In this document: one piece after another, positions 46,101 through 55,200 of the stretch | Numbering within the stretch: the stretch's first letter is position 1 | How the letters are laid out: the number at the start of each line of letters is the position of its first letter | DNA from: JAAYUD01 sp041907665 | GTDB taxonomy: Bacteria; Bacteroidota; Bacteroidia; Bacteroidales; Bacteroidaceae | DNA length: 64,000 nucleotides | Assembly (NCBI GenBank): GCA_041907665.1 | Contig: JAYRGW010000013.1 | Span: forward strand, 7,728-71,727 | Direction: 5' to 3' | Translations under genes and position numbers: made by a program | Notes under the pieces: generated by a model | Seen by the model: only the letters and a program-made list of their open reading frames with translations | Told to the model about the DNA's origin: nothing | The model's database searches: none

Positions 46101-46671
46101 CAATATAAGAAACTTGAATGATTGCACCTACTGGGGCTTCTAAAGTAAATACGCCTTGGAGATTTGTCATCGCTCCGTGCGAAGTCCCCTTGATCGTTAT
46201 ACTTGCTCCAATAATGGGGTCTCCCTTTTCATCCTTTACAACACCTGTTATTCTGTGTTTTTGTTGTGACACATTAGATGATGAAGTGGATTTCGTTGGT
46301 GTTTTGTTTATTGATAATAAAATATATGATCCGTCGATGGTATATTTTACATCTGTCCCTTTAAATAAGTCTTTCAAAGTCTCTTGTAAAGAGGCTTTCT
46401 TTAGATGAACAGATACTTTTCGATTAACATCCACATGGTTGTTGTATACAAAAAGAAAACCTGTTTGTCTTTCTACTTCATTCAATACCCTTTCCAGCTG
46501 TGTTTGGTTACTTCTTATCGTAACATTGATATTCTGAGAATTGGAATTTTCTGCATTGGCGCATAGAATGAATACAAATAATAAAAAGGTACTAATCTTC
46601 ATAATTCTAAAAAAATGTTTTTGCCGATACCTTTTTTGCAAGATGGTATCTAAGAAAGATTTTTTATCCAT
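43117..46671 (-). CDS. SusC/RagA-type TonB-dependent transporter with STN signalling domain
   Basis: The 1184-residue outer-membrane transporter has an N-terminal extension and signal segment (MKISTFLLFVFILCANA from residue 24). An STN domain (about 48-122, VTIRSNQTQLERVLNEVERQ) is the part that contacts FecR. A CarboxypepD_reg domain (RITGVVKDEKGDPIIGASIT), the SusC plug signature (VVVTALGITREKKGLGYATQ), and a barrel ending in NVSF follow. It imports the ligand held by SusD using TonB energy. The STN domain plus upstream FecR and sigma genes point to transport-triggered autoregulation. The gap to FecR is 138 bp. Confidence 0.93.
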   Translation of the reverse strand: MDKKSFLDTILQKRYRQKHFFRIMKISTFLLFVFILCANAENSNSQNINVTIRSNQTQLERVLNEVERQTGFLFVYNNHVDVNRKVSVHLKKASLQETLKDLFKGTDVKYTIDGSYILLSINKTPTKSTSSSNVSQQKHRITGVVKDEKGDPIIGASITIKGTSHGAMTNLQGVFTLEAPVGAIIQVSYIGYQNKVFQVGNETNYRVVLTETSKILSEVVVTALGITREKKGLGYATQEIKAGELENRNSNLVSMLSGKVAGVNISSGAVVGAGSRISIRGERALSAGPSSPLFVIDGIPIGSGAGSQTSSSEINEISPNDIESINVLKGAAASALYGSAAANGAIIVTTKKGRQTKGFGISYSGTFSLEKPLILPKLQNEFGQGKNGVYVGSNFGSSSGYYPSGQNDNYDESWGPRFMGQKMVQFDSPTTKGYRAGDTYLPPDIRGEAIPSEWVGHPNNIRDFFDHGNTYINSIALSNSSQGRDLRIGYTNTKQNGLTPNNNITRHSFNLNNTVELNKWMSADAVVNYTKTNRTNVPILGYGGVSPMYFFCWFPQSHNINSLKEYWQRGGLEGTRQFQNMASYNNPYFVMYQMNSLSETHRFFGKLDVTIKPMSELSIMLRGGTDNSWETDNREESYYKNGGNGYYSDNQFQTHNNNYDFMINYTPKLGEDFGLSAHFGGNRAESFYKEIQSYTNSLIVPNIYSFDNSKEKPTVSDYRSKKVVNSLYGSVLMDYKRMIYAEVTGRNDWSSTLPSSTNSYFYPSVTLSGLLSEMLRLPSVISYAKVRGSYASVGNDTGPYSLYNTYSLSDYWNGVPTLTSPGNLLNNNLKPARSETWEVGAELNLFKNRLNFDFSYYHTITKDQIISLQIANTSGYDNRLINSGKTANSGIELVVSATPILLSNGLKWDINLNFSRSRTKVIYLAKGLDELILTTSGLEDAKIVAQPGKRMGQIFGTAYQRIKDGPLKGEPVLNSAGQYVSDSNVYLGNVNPDWTAGIGSSLSYKGFDLNVLFDVRQGGYFISRTLNKFVGAGQTIESLEGRGARQPGKEYDDLYYSKGAILVNGAWQQNLQIFDGTYSKGIAGNDVRRFIKTKYDHITEAQLTNASFVKLRELRLGYTFPADWARKVYAQNINIALFGRDLFLWTKNKHVDPESGGMSDFNLGVDAFSVPASKSFGFQINVSF

Positions 46672-46809
46672 ATCTTTGTATGTGTTTGATTAATAAATGT
46701 AATTGAACAACTCGTTTGTTTTTATTGCCGATAAATGTTCCAGCATTTGTCGGCATTTCTTTTGGCTGTTATAGTGTTTTTATATCATAGGCTTGGTGTT
46801 TTAATGGTT

Positions 46810-47766
46810 TTATTTAATATATATGGTGGTATTGTTTTCATCCCTTTCAAATTTGTATTTCGCATCTTTCTGTATTATCCTCAACGCGTTGTCTATTCCG
46901 TCGGATATTCGAAATTTGCCACTGCAAACATAGTTATTCATTTTTTCGTTTAAGACAATCACATGAATTCCATAGCATTTTTCGAAACGTATCATTAGCT
47001 GTTCGAAAGTCAGATCTTTGAAGCAGATTAACCCTTCACGCCAGCGAAACAAATCATAATCTTTTATCTCATTTGTTTCTTTTAAATGCCCGTTTTCCAT
47101 GGAGACTTGATGCCCAGGTTTTAAAATGATTCGAGATGATGGATTGATCTGTTCGGAGACTTCTACAGAACCTTGCATTAAAGAGGTGCAAAAGTTATTT
47201 GAATCTTCGTATGCGTCTACATCAAATTTCGTTCCCAAAGCTTTGATATTGAAATCCTTTGTTTGTACGATAAAGGGCTGATTTTTATTGTGCGCTACTT
47301 CGAAATAGGCTTCACCCTTGAGTTTGACTTTGCGTACCGAGTCGGTGAATATTCCCGGATATTGTATTTCTGAACATGCGTTGAGCCATACTTTTGTGCC
47401 ATCGGGTAATACAACATTGGCACGCTCTCCGGCAGGAGCAGTCACTGTATTCATACCAAGTGCCGCTTGTTTCAACTTCGATTGGTAAAAATAGCAGGCA
47501 CATGCTAATACAATCGCTACAATGGCAACTATCTTTATTGATTCGTATAATATCGATTTTAAGAGTGGACGTCTTACTACTTTTTCCTCTTCTTCTTTTG
47601 GCTCTTGACAGCTTTTTTCGGACAGTATGACTGCATCAAAAAACTCTCTTTCTTTGAAAAGTTCCTTTTTGTGTTCTTCGGAATCTTTCAACCATGATCG
47701 AATTTCTTCTTTCTCTTCTATTGAAGCATATCCATCAAAAAATTTATATAGTATTTTCTTATCCAT
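46810..47766 (-). CDS. FecR-family anti-sigma factor
   Basis: The 318-residue single-pass inner-membrane regulator has a cytoplasmic N-terminus that would hold the ECF sigma factor, a membrane segment at about 75-94 (ESIKIVAIVAIVLACACYFY), and a periplasmic FecR domain (GERANVVLPDGTKVWLNACS, then FEVAHNKNQPFIVQT). The C-terminal part (LTFEQLMIRFEKCYGIHVIV) is a secretin/STN-like fold typical of Bacteroidetes FecR. It lies between the sigma genes and susC and would relay occupancy of SusC to the sigma factor. Confidence 0.92.
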   Translation of the reverse strand: MDKKILYKFFDGYASIEEKEEIRSWLKDSEEHKKELFKEREFFDAVILSEKSCQEPKEEEEKVVRRPLLKSILYESIKIVAIVAIVLACACYFYQSKLKQAALGMNTVTAPAGERANVVLPDGTKVWLNACSEIQYPGIFTDSVRKVKLKGEAYFEVAHNKNQPFIVQTKDFNIKALGTKFDVDAYEDSNNFCTSLMQGSVEVSEQINPSSRIILKPGHQVSMENGHLKETNEIKDYDLFRWREGLICFKDLTFEQLMIRFEKCYGIHVIVLNEKMNNYVCSGKFRISDGIDNALRIIQKDAKYKFERDENNTTIYIK

Positions 47767-48106
47767 ATTTTCCTTTTTCTATAATATAAGCAAACAAGAA
47801 AGGTAGATCCCTAACGAAAACTTAAACTTTTTTCTGTCTTTATTTATATTTTTTCTTTAGGCCTATCACAATCATGCAATACCGACACTCTTCTGTTTGT
47901 TTTGACAGAGAAGTTTACATCGTTACAGATTATATAAATTGTGTTGCTGATGATATTAGAGCTTGTTTGAATGGAGAAACAGAATAATTATGATCGATTT
48001 TTTATTACCCTATTTGTTCTGTTTTTTATATTTCGATTCAAAATTCATCTTTTCTTGTTACAATACTGTTTCGAGCTTGTTACTATTGTGTATAATAATA
48101 GCTTTA

Positions 48107-48676
48107 TTAGTATATGTGTGGGAAAAAGAAGAGTATTGGAAAGTAATCTTTCAGGGCAATGCGCAAAACTTTTAGTGCTTTGGTAAGATGAAATTCTACG
48201 CTCTTAGTTGATATATTTAGCGATTCGGCAATTTCTTTGTGGCTTTGATTATTGTAACGGCTTCTGATGAATATTTCGCGCGTCTGGGACGGTAGCTTTT
48301 GTAACGTCTCTTCTACGATCTTTTGAATCTCATCGCAAAAAATCCGTTCCGGATTACATGCTTCAAGAGTTGATATTCGTAGGTCTAATTTCCAATCACT
48401 GCAATCTTTCAAATATTTGGTTACTTTTTCGGTGGTACGCAAATGTTGCAGGTAGTTCAGGCATTTGTGCTTGATGACCGTTAGTATATATGCTGGGATA
48501 TTCGAATCGGCGTGTAGCGAATTGCGATTTTCCCAATAATCTATGATGCTGTCAATAGCAATATCTTCGGCCATGGCTATGTCGTTAACGTAGGTTCTGG
48601 CAAAATGGACAAATTTTCCTTTGTGGTTTGCAAAAAGTTGATTGAATGTTTCTATACTGTATTTTTTTTCTTCCAT
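48107..48676 (-). CDS. ECF sigma factor, copy 1 (FecR-linked)
   Basis: The 189-residue sigma-70 family protein has region 2 (VNDIAMAEDIAIDSIIDYWE) and region 4 (LPSQTREIFIRSRYNNQSHK continuing EIAESLNISTKSVEFHL). It belongs to the Bacteroidetes ECF group that partners FecR and SusC. It is nearest to fecR, 340 bp upstream of it, and is about 87% identical to the next copy by my count. The 47767-48106 gap holds part of the duplicated flank and no other gene. Confidence 0.9.
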   Translation of the reverse strand: MEEKKYSIETFNQLFANHKGKFVHFARTYVNDIAMAEDIAIDSIIDYWENRNSLHADSNIPAYILTVIKHKCLNYLQHLRTTEKVTKYLKDCSDWKLDLRISTLEACNPERIFCDEIQKIVEETLQKLPSQTREIFIRSRYNNQSHKEIAESLNISTKSVEFHLTKALKVLRIALKDYFPILFFFPHIY

Positions 48677-48833
48677 AATAGTGGTGTAAAAGCTTCATCA
48701 AACAACCCAATGCTTTCGAAAATAAGCACGATGATATTTTATTACTTTATTTTTTATTTCTTATATTTCGATGCAAAATTCATCTTTTCTTGTTACGATA
48801 CCGTTTCAGACTCGTTACTATTGTGTATAATAA

Positions 48834-49050
48834 CCGTGTCATTGCGATTACAGGCACTGAAAATTGTCATATGTTAGTTTTTTTGGTGACGTCCTTAAGT
48901 TTTTCTGAAAACGTATGGACGAAAATATTTTTAGGGGCATATGTCGTTCTGCTATGGACATAGTCTCTGCTTGATACAAATATGTATCTACATACTGAAG
49001 TCTTTTATGAGCTTTGCCCGTATTATCTCGCAATTATATCTTATAGGTAT
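48834..49050. repeat. about 217-bp block with 22-nt-period element D, present in only one duplicate
   Basis: Relative to the first duplicate, 217 bp are inserted after TATAATAA (48826-48833) and before the shared TATATGTGTGGG (49063). The block starts CCGTGTCATTGCG and carries TTAGTTTTTTTGGTGACGTC (from 48874), shared with 63955 onward. AGTT recurs at 48876 and 48898. Exact ends are uncertain by a few bases. A 61-codon frame inside it is not convincing. Confidence 0.75.
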
Positions 49051-49055
49051 TCGTC

Positions 49056-49628
49056 TTATTTGTATATGTGTGGGAAAAGGAAAAATAGAGGGAAGTAGTC
49101 TTTCAAGGCAACTCGCAAAACTTTTAGTGCTTTGGTAAGATGAAATTCTACACTTTTTGTGGATATTTTTAGTGATTCGGCGATTTCTTTGTGAGTCTGA
49201 TTATTGTAGCGGCTTCGGATAAATATTTCGCGAGTTTGTAACGGCAGTTTTTGTAGTGTCTCTTTTACAATCTTCTGAATCTCATCGCAAAAAATACGTT
49301 CCGGATTACATGCTTCCAAAGTTGATATTCGTAGGTCTAATTCCCAATCACTGCAATCTTTTAAATATTTGGCTACTTTTTCGGTGGTACGCAAATGTTG
49401 CAGATAATTGAGGCATTTGTGTTTGATGACGGTTAATATATATGCTGGAATATTGGAATCGGTTGGTAGCGAATTGCGGTTTTCCCAATAATCTATCATG
49501 CTCTCAATAGTAATATCTTCGGCAATAGCTATGTCGTTAACGTAAGTTTTGGCAAAATGGACAAATTTCCTCTTGTAGTTTGTAAAAAGATGATTGAATA
49601 TTTCTATACAGTGTTTTTCTTCTTCCAT
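49056..49628 (-). CDS. ECF sigma factor, copy 2
   Basis: The 190-residue near-twin of the gene at 48107 has the same region 2 and region 4 motifs (VNDIAIAEDITIESMIDYWE; LPLQTREIFIRSRYNNQTHK). Roughly 25 substitutions are scattered, most of them conservative, and both copies are free of stops or frameshifts, so both seem to be under selection or recently duplicated. Differences cluster in the first 45 residues, near the core-binding and anti-sigma-contact surface. It could compete for the single FecR or recognise a slightly different promoter. A -7 box lies upstream at 49706. Confidence 0.9.
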   Translation of the reverse strand: MEEEKHCIEIFNHLFTNYKRKFVHFAKTYVNDIAIAEDITIESMIDYWENRNSLPTDSNIPAYILTVIKHKCLNYLQHLRTTEKVAKYLKDCSDWELDLRISTLEACNPERIFCDEIQKIVKETLQKLPLQTREIFIRSRYNNQTHKEIAESLKISTKSVEFHLTKALKVLRVALKDYFPLFFLFPHIYK

Positions 49629-49705
49629 AATATTGGTCCAAAAGTTTCATCAAACAACCAAGTGCTTTCGAAAATAAGCAAAATGATATATTTGCAATCT
49701 CGAAA

Positions 49706-49713
49706 CAAATGTA
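49706..49713 (-). promoter_or_regulatory. -7 box upstream of the sigma factor pair
   Basis: The minus strand reads TACATTTG, 77 bp before the ATG at 49628, in a divergent intergenic region shared with the Rid-domain gene. Confidence 0.35.
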
Positions 49714-49845
49714 TGCAAATTTGAATTTATCACCAATTCTTTCTGTAAATATTTACTGATTAAAAAAATATTATAGCTGATAGAGGTCCTTAAGGAAATA
49801 ATGCTCATTCTTTTGGCAAGTTATTCGCATTTTAATAATTTATTA

Positions 49846-49853
49846 TATCTTTG
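49846..49853 (+). promoter_or_regulatory. -7 box deciding the start of the Rid-domain gene
   Basis: TATCTTTG ends two bases before the ATG at 49856, so transcription should begin at or after that ATG. The next in-frame ATG (49892) is therefore the likely start. Confidence 0.5.
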
Positions 49854-49891
49854 CAATGAAAATAAACTATGAACTATACTTAAATAATACC

Positions 49892-51007
49892 ATGAGGAAT
49901 AATTGGAAGATATATCGAAAGGTCTATAATGATACTGAAATATGTCATGTTTTGCTTCAGCCTGATCAAGGAGGTACATTTGATATTCAACTAGATTCGT
50001 TGAAGTCGCGGTTACGTGAACTGATGAGTTTGAAATATCTTGATGAGCAATCTTTAATATATACTAAAATTTTTGTTACTGATTATATTAATAATAAAGA
50101 TAAGATAGAGGCCGCTTTGGTTCAATCTTCTGAATTCTCTCGTTCGGCTATTTCTATAGTCGAACAGCCCCCACTCAATGGCAGTAAGATTGCGTTTTTA
50201 TTGCTCTTTATCAAATCTGAAGGATTGAAGTTGACAAAAGAAAAAGGAATTAGCCAACTAGAATTGCACGGGCTTACACACATGTTTCAGTCCGTTGAAG
50301 TTCCTGTAAAACGCGGTGACAGACTTGATGTGCTTACAACTGCTGCATTTGCCGAACACCAAAAGTTATTGGATAGCAAACAGATAAGTATAGCTGGTAG
50401 TTGCATGCGTACCTGGTTGTATGTAAGGGATATAGATAGCGACTATAAAGATGTTGTGAAGGGGCGTAATGATTATTTTAATGCGCATGGGCTTACTATA
50501 GATACTCACTTTATTGCTTCGACAGGGATTGGAGGCAGCGGTTGTTCTGCTGATGTGAAGCTGCTTGTGGATTTTTATTCTGTCAGGGGAATTCGATCCG
50601 AACAGGTTCAATATCTCTCGGCAACATCTTATCTTAATTCGACTGCCGAATATGGTGTGGCTTTCGAAAGAGGGGTGAAGATTGCTTTTGAAAGTCTTAA
50701 TTTGATATTCATATCGGGTACAGCCAGTATTGATAAGAGAGGACAGTGCCTTTATCGAGGCGATGTACTGAAGCAAGCCGAACGTATTGTTGTAAATATA
50801 GAGCAATTGTTGAAAAATGGTGATGCAAATTTGAAAGATATTGCTCAAATCATAGTTTATCTTCGTGATGTATCTGATGCGGAAATGGTGAGCCGTTTTA
50901 TGCAGAATCATTTTGAGAATGTACCTTATATCATCACGTTGGCTAAAGTCTGTCGCCCTGAATGGCTCATAGAAATGGAGTGCGTGGCTATGACAGAGAG
51001 AAAATAA
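49892..51007 (+). CDS. tandem Rid (YjgF/UK114)-domain protein, chorismatase-like layout
   Basis: The 371-residue cytosolic protein is twice the normal Rid length. The C-terminal half is a clear Rid domain (LIFISGTASIDKRGQCLYRG, NIEQLLKNGDANLKDIAQII, VYLRDVSDAEM, CRPEWLIEMECVAM). The N-terminal half is more diverged, with GSCMRTWLYVRDIDSDYKDV. Two-domain Rid proteins include the FkbO/Hyg5 chorismatases, so hydrolysis of chorismate is one possibility, deamination of enamines another. The Rid-type arginine is probably that in VCRPEWL. No pathway neighbours decide. The start at 49892 (MRNNWKIYRK) follows from the promoter. Confidence 0.7.
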   Translation: MRNNWKIYRKVYNDTEICHVLLQPDQGGTFDIQLDSLKSRLRELMSLKYLDEQSLIYTKIFVTDYINNKDKIEAALVQSSEFSRSAISIVEQPPLNGSKIAFLLLFIKSEGLKLTKEKGISQLELHGLTHMFQSVEVPVKRGDRLDVLTTAAFAEHQKLLDSKQISIAGSCMRTWLYVRDIDSDYKDVVKGRNDYFNAHGLTIDTHFIASTGIGGSGCSADVKLLVDFYSVRGIRSEQVQYLSATSYLNSTAEYGVAFERGVKIAFESLNLIFISGTASIDKRGQCLYRGDVLKQAERIVVNIEQLLKNGDANLKDIAQIIVYLRDVSDAEMVSRFMQNHFENVPYIITLAKVCRPEWLIEMECVAMTERK

Positions 51008-51009
51008 AA

Positions 51010-51038
51010 CGTTCGGCCCTGTATTTATGGGCCGAACG
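51010..51038. terminator. bidirectional terminator between convergent genes
   Basis: CGTTCGGCCC (51010-51019) pairs perfectly with GGGCCGAACG (51029-51038) around a 9-nt loop, with A-rich sequence before and after, giving U-rich tails mainly for minus-strand transcripts of the metal-efflux operon. Confidence 0.75.
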
Positions 51039-51081
51039 AAAATAACTATTTGTAGTTGATGTCGTGTGATTGAATGTTGTT

Positions 51082-52254
51082 TTAGCAGCTCATCTCTCCA
51101 CCATTTTTCATGGTAGAAAGTAGGGTATAAGAACCTTTTAAGACTATATCATTGGTGTTGATATCGAGTCCTTTTGGTAAAATGACTTCAGTGTATCCCT
51201 GTTCTGAAACTCCTTTTGAAACAGGTACCATGCGGTATTCACAGACCTTTTTGCCATGCTCTGTCTTATTCTTTTCGAAAACGAAAATATAACTTTTCCC
51301 TTCAAAATTCACAATCGATTCGTCGGGTAGCGTATATGCCTTATGAGTCTTGGATGTGATTTGTGCATTGACGTACATGCCGGGCAAAATATTGAAGCAT
51401 TTGCTTTGGATAGCTGCGTATATCTTGTATGTTTTGTCTGCATCGATACACTTGGCTGTTTGGTAGACAATTGCTTTGTGAGCTTCCGATTCATCATTGA
51501 TAAAAAACTTTATAGGTTGCCCCTTTGAGACTTTGGCAATGTCTTTTTCGAATATAGTCAATTTGATGAATAAGTTGTTGAGATTGACAATATCGAAAAG
51601 TACGTCCGATGGTTCGACAGTTTTGCCGATACTTGTGTTTACTGTATTTATATAACCTGATATTGGGGCTTTGACAGCTACCGTTCGGGTAATATTGTTA
51701 TTGTTGAGGCGATGAGGATTGATGCCAATAATGAGCAGCTTTTGTTCGAGTGCTTTGATTTGTGTCCGTAAGGCTTTGTATTCAGAAGTCGTAAGCTGTA
51801 AGTTCTTACTTGATGTGGCACTGTTGTGAAAAAGAGCTTTTTGCCGATGATAATCGGCACTCATGTATTCTATTTTGCTTTTTGCCTCTAGATAATTTTG
51901 TTGAATGTCGACAAACTCTGTATTTTCTATCAATGCCAAGGTTTGTCCTTTTTTTACTGCACTTCCGGGAATTAGTTCTACTTTAACAATTCGTCCACCC
52001 ATCGGAGATGATACGGTAGCCATGTTTTGTGGCAGTGATGCAATTTCGCCGTTTACTTTGAGAGTTGTACCGATGGGGCGTATTTCTATGCTCCCTAGTT
52101 TAACATCAGCCGTCTTGATTTGTTCTTCATTGAGTTCGACGATGTCTGTAGGAAGTTCCTCGTGATGTTCTTCGGCTTTTTTCGCTTTCCCACAGGAAAT
52201 TAGTGCTATGCAGCAACTTGCTATAATAAAGTATAAAATGGAAATTCTTTTCAT
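51082..52254 (-). CDS. CzcB/CusB-type periplasmic adaptor lipoprotein of an RND metal pump
   Basis: The 390-residue adaptor has a lipoprotein signal (MKRISILYFIIASCCIALIS followed by Cys21), a His/Glu-rich start (KKAEEHHEELP) that could bind metal, lipoyl halves (GGRIVKVELIPGSAVKKGQT; APISGYINTVNTSIGKTVEP), an alpha-hairpin between them, and beta-barrel and membrane-proximal domains (CFNILPGMYVNAQI). It lies 11 bp behind the RND gene and would bridge pump and outer-membrane channel. The C-terminal Cys (GGEMSC) is unusual and could be a metal ligand, but this is speculation. Confidence 0.9.
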   Translation of the reverse strand: MKRISILYFIIASCCIALISCGKAKKAEEHHEELPTDIVELNEEQIKTADVKLGSIEIRPIGTTLKVNGEIASLPQNMATVSSPMGGRIVKVELIPGSAVKKGQTLALIENTEFVDIQQNYLEAKSKIEYMSADYHRQKALFHNSATSSKNLQLTTSEYKALRTQIKALEQKLLIIGINPHRLNNNNITRTVAVKAPISGYINTVNTSIGKTVEPSDVLFDIVNLNNLFIKLTIFEKDIAKVSKGQPIKFFINDESEAHKAIVYQTAKCIDADKTYKIYAAIQSKCFNILPGMYVNAQITSKTHKAYTLPDESIVNFEGKSYIFVFEKNKTEHGKKVCEYRMVPVSKGVSEQGYTEVILPKGLDINTNDIVLKGSYTLLSTMKNGGEMSC

Positions 52255-52265
52255 AAGTTTGTAAA

Positions 52266-55200
52266 TTAAAAGATTTGACCTGTAATAGATTCTAATGAAA
52301 TAACTGTTTGGTTATTATTGTTCAGGGCATCGATATAATTTTGTTTAATATCAAGTGCTCTACTAACGTTGATTATATATTCGGCATAACTGATTTCGCC
52401 TTCACGATAACTTTGTATGGCTTGTCGAATGATGAGTTCCGCTTCGGGTACGGCTTGCTTTTCGTAGAAGTTGATATTGGCCTGTTGTTTGCCGTATTCC
52501 GAAAGTAATGAATGGTATTCGCTCGATAAGTTATTCGATATACCCGCATGCTCGGTAATGGCAATCTGTTCTCTAAGCTTTGCCGCTTTGATTTTAGACT
52601 TGAACGAAGAGTAGAACAGTGGAAGCGAAACCCCAATTTGAATACTATTAAAACGATACCCGCTACCAAAATAGCGAGATGTTCCGTTTACATTTTGTTC
52701 ACCTCTTATGGTCATACTGGATAGGCCTATGCTCAAATCGGGCAGCATCATACTTTTTTCTAGTTTCTTCTCCATCCTTGATGTCTCTATGCGTTGGCGT
52801 GCCTGACCTGTCAGCGGGTTATTGCTAATGGCACTGTTGTCGTATGTGGCAGTATTGAACGATAACTGCTTGAGTATGTCGTCGGCCGGGAGAATAGATT
52901 GCTTGCAGTTGAGTAATGTCTGCAACCGTCGGACGCATATTTGAATATCCGATTCTATTTGGGCAAGACGATTATGAGCTTCGAGATATTGTGACTTTGC
53001 CGACATGGTCTCGAGTTGTTTTGACTCCCCAGTCTTTGCCCGTGCTTCTGCGGTTTTGAGTAGTTCTGAATACAGACTATCTTGATAGGTAAGCAATTGC
53101 TGTCTGGACCTTAAGAACACTAGTTGCCAATAGAGGCGTTTGGCCTGAGTAGCTATTTCTAGTTTCGTATTTTCTAACGACCATTGGCTGTCTTTGACGT
53201 TGGCTTCTGCCAATTTGTAGCGATTGGCATAGACCGTAGGGAAGGCGAATGATTGGCTTACCCCAATACTGTTGTCGTTGGTGTAAGAATTTAGCTTACC
53301 ATATCCTGTAGTAAATTCTGTTTTGGGTAGATCAAAAGAACTTCCTTTTAGTGTCTTGTTCATCTGCACATTGTACAGTTGCGACCGTACGGCATAGTTG
53401 CTGTCTAACGCCAATTGAATGACATCGTGGAGTTGAATGCGTTGTTGAGCACTGATCCTACCGGCACTTATTCCGAGAACGAATAACAATATGGTGAGTA
53501 CTTTAGGAGAACGAGATCTGAATACCTTTTTGAAGGAAAAAGTTGAAAAATACATATAGAATATAGGTAATACAATAAGGGTTAGTAGCGTTGCCGAAAT
53601 AAGTCCGCCAATGACTACTGTGGCAAGAGGCTTTTGTACTTCGGCTCCAGCTGATGTTGATATAGCCATAGGAAAGAAGCCTAGTGACGCTGCGGATGCT
53701 GTGATGAGAACTGGACGTAGGCGAGTCTTTAGACCGGTGAGTACCCGTTGACGGATATCTTTCATTCCTCCCTTTTCTAATTGATTGAATTCGGATATCA
53801 ACACGATACCATTAAGTACTGCAATACCAAATAGAGCGATAAAACCTATACCTGCAGAAATCGAGAAGTTCATTCCTCTAATCCAAAGAGCCAGAATACC
53901 CCCGATGACTGACATCGGTACGGCTGTATATATCAGAAGCGCTTCCTTAACCGAACGGAAAGCAAAATAGAGCAATATAAAAATAAGTATTAATGCTATA
54001 GGCACGGCAATGCCCAAACGCGATTTCGCTTCCTGTAGGTTTTGGAATTGTCCGCCATAAGATACATAATATCCTGTAGGCATTTTAACTTTGGAATCAA
54101 TGCGGTTTTGAACCTCGTTAATAACACTTTCTACGTCATTATTTCGAACGTTGAATCCAATAGTGATACGTCGGCGCGTATTTTCTCTTGATATTTGTGC
54201 AGGACCTTCTTTAATGGCTACCGATGCCACTTGTTCGATAGGCAATTGTCCTCCTCGTGGCAATGGAATGGTTAGGTTGCGGATATCGTCCAAATTCGAA
54301 CGATAGTCTTTGGCTAACCTTACAACAAGTCCGAAGCGCTTTTCTCCATCGTACACGATACCTGCTTGGCTACCTGCGAAAGCTGTACGGAGCACTTCAC
54401 TGACATCATTTACAGATAGTCCATATTGAGCTAAACGCTCTCTGTTATAGTTTATCTCAATTTGCTCAAGCCCTGTAACTTTCTCAATATTGATGTCTTC
54501 GATTCCCTGAATATTCTGAATGAGTCGCTTTACTTCATTTGCTTTATCCGTCAGTGTAACTAAATCATCCCCGAATATTTTGACGGCTATATCTTGTTTG
54601 GAACCCGATATTAGTTCATTTTGACGCATTTGTATGGGTTGTTGAAATTCGAACTGCACACCGGCAATAGGTTGTAGTGCTTCTTCCATCTTTTCGATGA
54701 GCTCTTCGCGGGTATGGGCTGTTGTCCATTGGCTTTTATCTTTTAAAGTAATAATATAGTCGCCTGTTTCGAGTGGGGTAGGGTCGGTCGGAATCTCGCC
54801 GGCGCCCACTTTGCATACTACGTGCTTTACTTCGGGAAACTTCAACAAAATGCTATTTGCTTTTTTGACTTCATCTATTGTATTGGAAAGTGAACCGCCT
54901 TGTAAGGTTACAACACCTGCCGCCAAATCACCTTCTTCGAGTTGAGGAACAAATTCGCCTCCGAAGCGGCCGAATAAGATCAAACTTCCTATAAATAGTG
55001 CAACAGCCGTCAATGTGACACTTAATTTGTGTCTTAGTGCGTATAGGATAATTGGATTGAATCCTTTGTTGATCCCTTTCATCAAATTTGCAGATATTTT
55101 TGACTTATGCGATTCTGTCTTTTTAAGACATAAGGCTGACATCATGGGAACATACGTGAGCGAGAGGATAGCTGCTCCGATGAGAGCGAAAGTTACTACC

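Larger units (their letters stand above)
48031..49690. repeat. tandem duplication covering the two ECF sigma genes
   Basis: The sigma genes at 48107 and 49056, their upstream flanks (TTTCGAAAATAAGCA at both) and downstream flanks (TACTATTGTGTATAATAA at 48081 and 48816) are parallel copies. Offsets are 735 bp on the downstream side and 952 bp across the genes. The difference of 217 bp is an insertion in the second unit. The first unit is about 740 bp. Confidence 0.88.

Noticed and set aside
48848..49033. 61-codon minus-strand gene inside the inserted block
   Set aside because: The related element at 63951 is not open in the same frame, so the frame looks like chance within a repeat.
50366..50911. 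181-codon minus-strand frame
   Set aside because: It is antisense to the Rid-domain gene; its sequence shows no domain.
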